Origin: Deroplatys truncata
Taxonomy: Eukaryota; Arthropoda; Insecta; Mantodea; Mantidae
NCBI GenBank assembly: GCA_030765065.1
Contig: CM060988.1
Span: forward strand, 174,447,065-174,511,064
Reading direction: 5' to 3'
Length of the DNA: 64,000 nt
Shown: piece after piece, positions 56,203-64,000 of the stretch
Layout of the letters: the number at the start of each line of letters is the position of its first letter
How positions within the stretch are numbered: position 1 is the first letter of the stretch
Program-made: the position numbers and the translations under genes
The notes under the pieces: generated by a model
The model's database searches: none
Told to the model about the DNA's origin: nothing
Seen by the model: only the letters and a program-made list of their open reading frames with translations

Positions 56203-57350
56203 CTACAACCCATTCATAATTTTATTTCTCCATAGATCCCTATCCTCTGCGTCTCCCTCTGTTAGTCCTCTAAACGCCATGCTTCGTACCTTATTCATCC
56301 ATTGTTCTCTTGCTTTTCCCCGTCCTCTATTTCCTTCTAGCTCCGCTCTTACTATTCTGTTATTTCCCATTATTTTTACATGGCCCAACCATTTTAATGT
56401 TCTCTCTTCTATTGTTTCCAATACATTCTTTTTTACATCTATTATTTCCCGAATTTTTGTATTTCTAATTTTGTCACTTCTCGAGATCCCGGAAGCCCTC
56501 CGCCAAAAATCCATGTGTTAATAATTTTCTTTCTTGGTGCCTATTCATTGTCCAAGTTTGTGCTTCATAATATCTAGTTTAACATTCTAATTTTGTTTTT
56601 TCTTCCTTCACTTATTCTTTTTTCTATTACTAAGCTACTAGTTCCACTTGATACCAAATACTTCAATTTATTGACCATTCTAATTTCCTCATTGATAGCC
56701 TCTAATTTTTCACCCCTGTTAATTGTCGATGTTAATAAATATTTTGTTTTGTTAAATTTTATTCTTATATTAATTTTTTCATTATTTTTTCACCACATTG
56801 TGTTATTATTACTTGATCGTTTGCAAACGTAATTGATACAAGCTGTAATTTTGATTCAGTGAAATTCATTCATTATATGTTTACCCTCCTCTTATGTAGG
56901 ACTTACACCCCCCAGGACTTACAAGCGGGTGCCTGGGGTCAGAGGCCCGTCGAGGAGCAGACACTCATGGATCAGACAGAGCATCCAGGATGGGAGATCA
57001 GCCCAATGCCTGGTATGGGATGAAGGAAGTAGATGAAACGAAATGTTGATGAAATTGATGAAAGGAAAGGTGATGATGGAGCAGTTGGTGGAATGAATGG
57101 CGGGGGAAACCGGAGAACCCGGAGAAAACCCGTCCAGACGCTGCTTCGTTCACCACAAACCCCACATGCAGATCCCTGGGATTGAACCCGGGCCGCCTCG
57201 ATGGGAGGCGAGCGGTCTAACCACTCGGCCACGGCGCCGCCATTCAGTGAAATTGCCGTCATATATATAAAAACCAGGTGAGTCAGCTGCCCCTAGGTAT
57301 TTGTATCCATGCAACCCTTTTAGCAAACAAACTGTTATTGTAGCTCTACT
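56203..57350 (-). pseudogene. LINE reverse transcriptase C-terminal fragment, split by a SINE
   Basis: From 57350 the minus strand reads VCLLKGLHGYKYLGAADSPG and FYIYDGNF, is interrupted by the SINE, and resumes at 56866 with TESKLQLVSITFANDQVIIT, the RT catalytic FADD(Q) box with the first Asp changed to Asn. Degraded RT thumb sequence follows, then an open stretch at 56514-56203: MDFWRRASGISRSDKIRNTK, LKWLGHVKIMGNNR and NRGRGKAREQWMNKVRS. That is the conserved tail of insect endonuclease-reverse transcriptase LINEs (WxGHV..RM, GRRxRGRPR.SW). Its RT catalytic Asp is lost, so it is inactive. Confidence 0.75.
56867..57241 (-). repeat. tRNA-derived SINE with perfect 13-bp target duplication
   Basis: ATTCAGTGAAATT flanks it at 56854-56866 and 57242-57254. 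The tRNA-like head is at the right end: GCCGTGGCCGAGTGGTTAGA (box A) and GGGTTCAATCCC (box B). The body contains CCGGAGAACCCGGAGAAAAC and a GGAAAGGTGATGATGG stretch. The tail, on the left, is TAATGAATG. Confidence 0.88.
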
Positions 57351-57489
57351 CTTCTGTTCGGTATTATACGCAACTAGAATTAATGATTAAAGGCCTGAAT
57401 GAGAACCAAGGAGCTGCAAAAAGCCTTAAAAAAGGCGGCCCTTCATGGATATTATGCTTGCAAGGAGGTAGAGGAGTGTTCTCGCAAAG

Positions 57490-57600
57490 TGCGGGAGAGA
57501 GTGAGTTAGCCGAGTGGGTTAGCTGCCGGAATATGGTGAACGAAAGGTTAGCTTCGGAGGTTCGAATCTAATACAAGCATCAAATTGTTTTGGTTTTTTT
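57490..57600 (+). repeat. tRNA-like sequence / SINE head
   Basis: AGTTAGCCGAGTGGGTTAGC (box A) and GGAGGTTCGAATCTAA (box B) are separated by about 45 nt, with a T-rich tract afterwards that could terminate Pol III. A serine/leucine-type tRNA origin is plausible, but the acceptor ends do not pair. Confidence 0.5.
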
Positions 57601-58927
57601 CTTTCTTCTTTCTCCTTGTGTTTATTTTCTGTGTCTTAGTATACTAATTTATTTATTTTTGTTATTTTCTCTCCTGTGAACCAAAGACACAACAATTACA
57701 AGCAGATAATTGTGTACAATGTTTACCGTAATAATCTGTAACGTATCTGTGTTGTAAACCGTGTTACGTAGTTAGCTTTCATTCTTTTGGGCGCATATCG
57801 ACGATATGAAATCTAACAGTTTTGTTTTATGTTTCACTTCTACTGACAAAGGAGTTATAAATGCGTTAAGTTCACGGGTAAACAGAATAATAAATTGTTT
57901 AAAGAGCGTGGATTTCATCAACGAAGTAAATGTTCAAAATGACGACACCCTTCATCAATGCAGATTTGTGTACGTTGCCGGAGAGACCTTCTTGCATGCT
58001 GTAACATGCGCGGTGTAATCTGCCTGCATTCTTCACGTATGAGTGCCCGTAGATGATTTGGGCTTTGCGGTGAAAAACATGGCGATTATTCTATTTTGTA
58101 TACTCTTATGTTATCAAAAATGTTATTAAAATCATAATATCAAATTATAGGACAAAACAAATCAACTTAATCCGAAAGGTTTCAACACGAACTGAAATGG
58201 CAAGGTTAAAGCAACCACAATAATACCATTCGGCTAATGCTACCTTGCGAGCTTAGGTTCCTTTACGAAGTAGTAATCGCGGAACTTGACCCCACTTCGA
58301 ATCGTTACACGCTTTTTGAAGCTTCATACAGTATTTGAGCTCGGTTTTGTAGTTTTAACTCAAATAAAGAAACTGCATCAGTCATTATAGTTACTGCATG
58401 AACTGAAATATGCCATATTTTGTGACAGAAGAGAAATTATCTATCTGATACTTAGCATTTTTTGACAAGGCTTACAACATTGATTAACAGCTTAAATCCA
58501 ATTGGTCGCGCTGCGTAGATCTGCCATTTTGTTTTCAAATTGTTTTGTTAACTGATGCATGTGACAGGCTATTTCTTCAGGGGCGTTTTCAAAGTAGTGC
58601 ATGAATGTATGTTAAAGAATAAAAGTTTGTAAAATTGGCTAAATGTGCTACTACAGCTCCCAGTGTCAGGGTGGGATGTTTTTTGCATCGACATACATAT
58701 CGATCGCATTCTGTCCCGTAAAACACTTATGCGCTGCGTTATCTAACCCTCCTATATAAAGTGTTATCAAATCAGCCATTAGAAGGCATTCAAGGAAGGC
58801 GTAAGTCACATATGTTGCACGTTGCATAAATTAAAAAATAAATAGGCGCAGCTGACTAACATGGTGTGTGTGTGTATATATATAAGATTATTTGTGGATA
58901 TATATTTTACCAATTTTACTATGCAAG
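57601..58927. other. Spacer, no supported gene
   Basis: The largest plus ORF (57806-58018, 70 codons, MKSNSFVLCFTSTDKG) has no recognisable motif. No repeat family was recognised. Confidence 0.4.
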
Positions 58928-60090
58928 TACGAGGGCGATACTAAAAAATTTTAGAATGCCATGTTTATGGAAACCAATTAAATTTGTTTATAGTTGACAC
59001 CTAATTTCTAATGTTTTGCGAGTTGATTGTCGTGTAGTTTGTTCAACTTGCTGTAGTAGTTTGTTAATTATCATAATTTAAAGATTTTGTTCGTCCAAAA
59101 ATGAATGTGACTAGACAACATTTCCGAGCTATTACTTTTTACAATTCTAAATCGTCATTAACGCCTAAACAATGTGAACATCGGCTTAGAAATGCACTTG
59201 GCGAAGAGGCTCCATCTAACGCAACAATTTATAATTGGTACAACGAATTCAAGAGAGATCGGTTTTCTTAGTGATGAATTTCGTCAAGGACGCCCAAAAA
59301 ACTGCTGTTACTGATGAAAATATTGGCGCTGCTCGAGCAATGCTTTAAGAAGATTTACATCTTATGAATTTATTCGGGTAATATTGGTATGAGTCAAATC
59401 CAACATTTACATCAACAGTTAGACATGAGAAAACTTTTTGTTGATGGATTCCATATAAACTGACTCCCAATCAAAAACAACAACCCATTGATTGGTGCAG
59501 AAAAACTGGAAAAATTCCAAGGCGCTCTTCAAATTTGATTTAGAATATGTTTGCTTGTGATGAATCTTTGATTTATTGTTATTATCCTGAAAGGAAAAGT
59601 CAATCGGCTGAATGTCCCTTTCTAACAGAACCAAAGCCTACAAAAGTCCGACAAATTCTCAGCGCTGGTAGGAAAACGGACCATATTACTACTATAGCAT
59701 TAGAAGATAGACGTACCATTACTGCGGATTGATACACACAGTCTATTTACTGCACATTTTTGAAAAAGTTATAAAAAACGCCCAAAAGGAAGAATATTAC
59801 ATCGTGACTATACAACAAAACTAACAACTGAATGCCTGGTTGCCCTAAGGTTCAACACCATGACCCTCACCATACAGCCCTAACCTAGCACCTTGTGATT
59901 TTTTCCCGAAAATTAAAGATAAAATGTGGGGAATCACTTTTTCGTCATCAGATGAAGCACAGGAACATTATAAAATCCTGTCAGTGGCTCAGGAAGAGTG
60001 ACATCTTTGCTTTAAGGACTGGCTTCATCGAGAGCAAAAATGCATTGGTGTTAAAGGAAAATATTTTGAAAAGCAGTAAAATCGTTTACA
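58928..60090 (+). pseudogene. Mariner transposon remnant, same family as 43896-46258
   Basis: The left TIR begins TACGAGGGCGATACTAAAAA. ATG 59101 opens NVTRQHFRAITFYNSKSSLT and PKQCEHRLRNALGEEAPSNA, then TIYNWYNEFKRDR (HTH). Frameshifts follow, then NMFACDESLIYCYYPERKSQ (first catalytic Asp), and a C-terminal ENILKSSK near 60085. The second catalytic block and the right TIR are not clearly preserved. Frameshift- and deletion-ridden. Confidence 0.75.
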
Positions 60091-60194
60091 TTTTTTTAAA
60101 ACAGTTATATCTCGCCTTCATTTATGGAACACTGTTGTGATGCTTGCCATACTAACTTTCTGGGAACATATTATATTTATAAAATATCCTTTGA

Positions 60195-60320
60195 AGTATT
60201 TTTGAGGAAATCATGAAAGTAACGAAACATTTCCCATGTAAGGGGTAATTTGTGATGGGAGAATTTTCTTGAAAATCTTCATATCGTATCCGTGGACTGT
60301 GCTGAGCTTGTAAAACTTAA
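60195..60320 (+). mobile_element. HLE copy 43, interior fragment
   Basis: TTTTTGAGGAAATCATGAAA through ATATCGTATCCGTGGA. It abuts the decayed mariner tail. Confidence 0.55.
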
Positions 60321-60364
60321 TATTTTTAGAGAAATCTCAACTTAAGCTATAAAGACAGAAAAAA

Positions 60365-61109
60365 TCTAATCTGCTACACTCACATGACTTTCTCTACTCT
60401 GTTCAAACTATTTTTACAAACGTTTATTCTCCATATGCTTCATGTTAATCGAGATATCGAAATGTCAATTTTATTGCTAATTTTCGTGTAGATGCAAGGG
60501 GACTTTAAGCAATAGTCAAATATTTTAAGAGCTGGTTGCTATGTGACGCATTCCATTCTCTTTGCATGTCCAGGACATAAAAAGAATGAATAACGAATTT
60601 GAGAAAAAGTATAAGTATTACAAAATTTAAGGGAATAACAAGCACTATCTCGAAAATGGTTCACTCTACAAAAAAATGTATATGACATAAATTGTGTATT
60701 TTAACGCGATCTACATTTTTGTGCAGTAAAATTTTGTCTATCTCTTATGGTTTACCAGTTATGCAAAAGTCGTTCACAATGAACACTTTTGGAGACATTC
60801 CCAGAAAATTCAGGATATGCATTTCATTTGTCATAAAAATATCTTAAACATACCATATCTTAATCAAAATCGTTAGAGCCATTTTTGAGAAAATTAAAAT
60901 TTTCGAAAAATGTTCCACGTAAAGGGTAGTCTGGAGGGGGGAATTTTCTTGAAAACCTTCGTGACGCATCTTTGGAAGATACTGAACTTAAATACCAAGT
61001 TTGGTGTTTATCCGACTGTTCATTTCTGAGCTATGCTGTTCACAGACACACACACGGACATGCTTCCAAAACTGAATTCAGGGGGTCTCAAAACTACGTA
61101 TAGTAAGTA
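60365..61109 (+). mobile_element. HLE copy 44, subfamily A
   Basis: It opens TCTAATCTGCTACACTCACA. At its 3' end TCTCAAAACTACGTATAGTA shows the terminal palindrome in inverted order, so the end has been rearranged. Confidence 0.82.
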
Positions 61110-61619
61110 AAAAACTCGTGGTTAAATTCTAATAAAAATAATAGTAAGATAGTATCTGATATATCCGTCAGTTCTACATACAAAGGAGTTTCGCTCATTG
61201 AAATTCTGCGTGCACTTATTTGTGTACTCTATATGGTGTTGAATAATAAGCAAGTTAATGCGGAGAGGTTCCCTCCCTTGTCAATTCTAATTACTGAGGG
61301 CATCACCCCAACTACAGCCTGCTGTAATTGCCAACATGACGCAGACATCACTTTAATGAATGCTGATTACGTCTTGCCTTTTAACAGTTAGAATATTTCA
61401 GTAGACACGGTTCCTGTCTTGAAGAGAATTTCTTAGAAATATTGTAAAGTTATTCTGTTATAATTATTATCTTTCACTTCTGTTTTAAACACTGTGTCGT
61501 TTAGAAAGTGGAAGTGAACTGAATATACAATTATTTCTAAACTACATTCGCTTTACCATTAGAAATCATTTGAATTTTAAATTAGTTCTATCTACTATAC
61601 TAGATTGGATTATAACGCG
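61110..61619. other. Spacer, nothing recognised
   Basis: AT-rich and without supported features. Confidence 0.4.
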
Positions 61620-62010
61620 GAGGCGATTCGGCATCGATCCAGGAATAGGGATATTGTACCGACGCCCCACGACACACAGTCGGACAGACAGACCAGGTAC
61701 CCCGCCCCACATAGGGTCCAACAGCAGTGCTTAATCCCCGACAACCAGCCGAAGCTCGAGGGACGGAGAAAGTTCACAGAGAGCATCCATTTTCCTTGCC
61801 ACGCTGCACCGAAACACCATCGCCGATAATTCCAATCCTAAAATAAACCACACGGGGTGAAGGATGACTTAAATGATTAATGGAACAAAATGGAGGAACA
61901 GGAATTTCGAAGGATTAAATAACCTCTCCAACATTCGACTGACTACCCGAGGAAAAATCGTAGGTCAAGTAGGCGGTCGCTGATGATCGAACCCGGGGCT
62001 CCCGAATGCG
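61620..62010 (-). repeat. S1-type SINE-like repeat, second full copy
   Basis: It shares the 100-bp block (GGAGAAAGTTC, GCCACGCTGCACCGAAACAC, CATCGCCGA) with 5358-5460. At the right end the minus strand has GGGTTCGATCATCAGCG, a box-B-like end of a tRNA-derived head. Confidence 0.55.
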
Positions 62011-62039
62011 AAAAACTACTATGCACTATGGAATTAATT

Positions 62040-62185
62040 GTTCTTCCACACAAGCCGTGTGTTGGATAGCGTTGGAAAGGTAGAATCAGGCGACTGAAAT
62101 ATTCAATAACGTAGCCGGGATTTCAACCACGGATCTCCCGGTCTCTGTCCGGTTGCTGTAACCACTGAGCTACCATGGCAACATG
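62040..62185 (-). repeat. tRNA-derived SINE S2, copy 2
   Basis: The minus strand carries CATGGTAGCTCAGTGGTTAC (box A) and GTGGTTGAAATCCC (box B), followed by a body with CTGATTCTACCTTTCCAACG, homologous to 51730-51870. Confidence 0.65.
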
Positions 62186-62351
62186 CTGGTGCGACACTAA
62201 ATTCTCCAGCTGATTCGCCTTCCATTAATTGACCTAATAGTAGTCGAATTTATAAAGCCCGGGACTTAAAGTACTTACACCATTGTAAGTCGACATTGAG
62301 GTATATCATCTCAATATAATTTGAGATCTTCTTGCGCCTTATTGGGAAAAA

Positions 62352-63198
62352 TCTGATGTGTTACACTCACATGAGTTTCTCTACTCTTGTACAAACTATT
62401 TTTACAAACGCTTATTCTCCATATGCTTCATGTTAATCGAGATGTTAATCTTATTGCTAATTCTCTTGTAGCTACAAGGGGAATATTGTAGGTTTTAAGC
62501 GATAGTCATATATTTTAAGAGCTGGTTGCTATGTGGGGTATTCCATTCCCTTTGCATTTCCAGGTCCAAAAAAATGAATAAGGAATTTCTATTTGAGAAG
62601 AAGTATAAATATTGGAAAATTTAAGGGAATTACAAGCAATATCTCGAAAATGGTTCACTCAACAACAAAAATGTATATGACATAAATTGTGTATTTTAAC
62701 GCGATGTACATTTTTTGTGTAGTAAAATTTTCTCTATCTCTTATGGTTTACCAGTTATGCAAAAGTCATTCACAATGAAGAACACTTTTGGAGACATTCC
62801 CAGAAAATTCAAGATATACGTTTTATTTGTCATAAAAATATCTTAAACATATGATATTTTAATCAAAATCGTTAGAGCCGTTTATGAGAAAATTAAAATT
62901 TTCGAAAAATCTTCCATATAAAGGGTATCCTGGGGTGGGAGGATTTTCTTGAAAACCTTCGTGTCGCATCTCTGGAAGATACTGAACCTAAATATCAAGT
63001 TTGGTGTTTATCCAACTGTTCGTTTCTGAGTTATGCTGTTCACAGGCACACAAACAGACACACACACGGACATGTTTTCAAAAATGCTTTCTTTGGATTC
63101 AAGGGGTCTCATAAGATATATTTCCGGTGAAATCTCGGTATCAAATTTTTGGGTGGAATACAATACTTCCCCTGCTTACTATACGTAGTAGAGAAAGT
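62352..63198 (+). mobile_element. HLE copy 45, subfamily A, full length (847 bp)
   Basis: Intact ends: TCTGATGTGTTACACTCACA at 62352 and CTATACGTAGTAGAGAAAGT to 63198, with AAAAA on both sides. Confidence 0.93.
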
Positions 63199-63205
63199 AA
63201 AAACA

Positions 63206-63660
63206 CTTTTAGAAAAAGGTCCTTGTGTGTGTCTGTGAACAGCATAACTCAAATACGAAAAATCGGATAAATAACAAACGTGGTATTTAGGTTCACTATC
63301 TTTCAAGGATGCGACACGAAGATTTTCAAGAAAAACCCCCTCCCCAGACTAGCCGTTACATGGAATATTTCTCGAAAATTTTTATTTTCTCAAAAATGGC
63401 GCTAACAATTTTGCTTAAGATATTTTCATGGCAAATTATGTATACGAAGAATTTTCTGGGTTCCGAAAAGTCCTCTCCATTCTGAATGTCTTTTTCATAA
63501 CTGGTATACCGTACTTTTTGTGTAGAAAAATGTTGTCTATCTATTACGGTTTACAGTTATGCGAAAGTCATTCAAAAAGAAGAGGACTTTTGGGAACATT
63601 CCCTGAAAATTCAAGGTACGCATTTTATTTGTCATGAAAATATCTTAGACATAGATATTT
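63206..63660 (-). mobile_element. HLE copy 46, fold-back copy
   Basis: The minus-orientation body (63206-63533) turns at ACCGTACTTTTTGTGTAG and the same segment returns in plus orientation to 63660. The two arms of about 100 bp form a palindrome. Confidence 0.8.
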
Positions 63661-63668
63661 AAAAATTT

Positions 63669-64000
63669 TTGATGTGTTACACTTACATGACTTTCACTAC
63701 TCTTCTACAAACTATTTTTACAAACGCTTATTCTCCATCTACTTCATGTTAATGGAGATAAACATTTGCAGAGTCTATCTTATTGCTAATTTTCTTGTAG
63801 ATGTAAGGGGAATATATATTTACAAGGGCAATATAGAAAAACAGTAGCCTTTAAGCACATACATATGTCTTAATAGCTGGTTGCTAGGTGCAACACCATT
63901 CCCTTTGCCACAGATTAATACTCTTTGCATATCCAAGACAAAAAAATGAATACCGAATTCCCATTTGAGCAAATAAGTATTGACAAATTTAGGGAATAAC
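63669..64000 (+). mobile_element. HLE copy 47, subfamily A2, runs off the window
   Basis: It opens TGATGTGTTACACTTACATGA and carries the A2 block (ATATATTTACAAGGGCAA). The 3' half lies beyond the window. Confidence 0.85.

Noticed and set aside
1..64000. CRISPR arrays, bacterial operons, phage or viral genes
   Set aside because: Repeats are dispersed and not regularly spaced, coding is spliced and eukaryotic, and no viral hallmark protein could be recognised in any frame inspected.

Overview
The window is nuclear DNA of an insect. The coding exons carry spliceosomal junctions, the spacer is AT-rich, and most of the sequence is dispersed repeats with decayed mariner/Tc1-type transposases, LINE remnants and tRNA-derived SINEs. 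The repeat load and large introns suggest a large-genome hemimetabolous insect (cockroach or termite would fit); that placement is inference, not proof.

Only two host genes can be supported. They are head-to-tail paralogues on the minus strand that encode secreted, Gly-rich and Pro/Val-rich structural (cuticle-like) proteins. Gene 1 spans 17458-20738 and gene 2 spans 41164-53349. Each has a 12-bp coding first exon (MRSA) that splices in phase 0 to one large exon. Gene 1 has a 2.3-kb intron. Gene 2 has an 11.4-kb intron swollen by transposon insertions. Both keep a TATA box about 55 bp upstream of the ATG, a similar promoter block, and an AATAAA about 80-90 bp past the stop.

Nearly everything else is mobile DNA. 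The dominant component is one non-autonomous family of about 0.8-0.9 kb, called HLE here, with some 45 copies and fragments from 2 kb to the end of the window. Its ends read TCTGATGTG... and ...TACTATACGTAGTAGAGAAAGT. The ends share a 12-bp inverted repeat set at unequal distances from the termini, there is a small palindrome at the 3' end, and a variable CA/TG microsatellite sits inside. This resembles Helentron-associated (DINE/HINE-like) elements. A second family of about 1 kb (R2 here) has three long copies and one fragment.

Dead DNA transposons lie at 0.9-1.2, 9.6-11.6, 12.4-13.2, 13.65-14.1, 15.4-16.9, 19.2-19.5, 24.3-25.3, 25.5-26.6, 27.9-28.8, 37.7, 43.9-46.3 and 58.9-60.1 kb. LINE fragments lie at 36.6-37.3 and 56.2-57.35 kb. 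SINE or tRNA-like pieces lie at 1.6, 3.5-3.8, 5.2-5.6, 51.5-51.9, 56.9-57.25, 57.5 and 61.6-62.2 kb. Several insertions are nested cleanly enough to give relative ages: an HLE inside a transposase, an HLE inside an HLE, R2 inside an HLE, a long-TIR element inside a mariner, and a SINE with a 13-bp target duplication inside a LINE reverse transcriptase. No autonomous, intact transposon was found.
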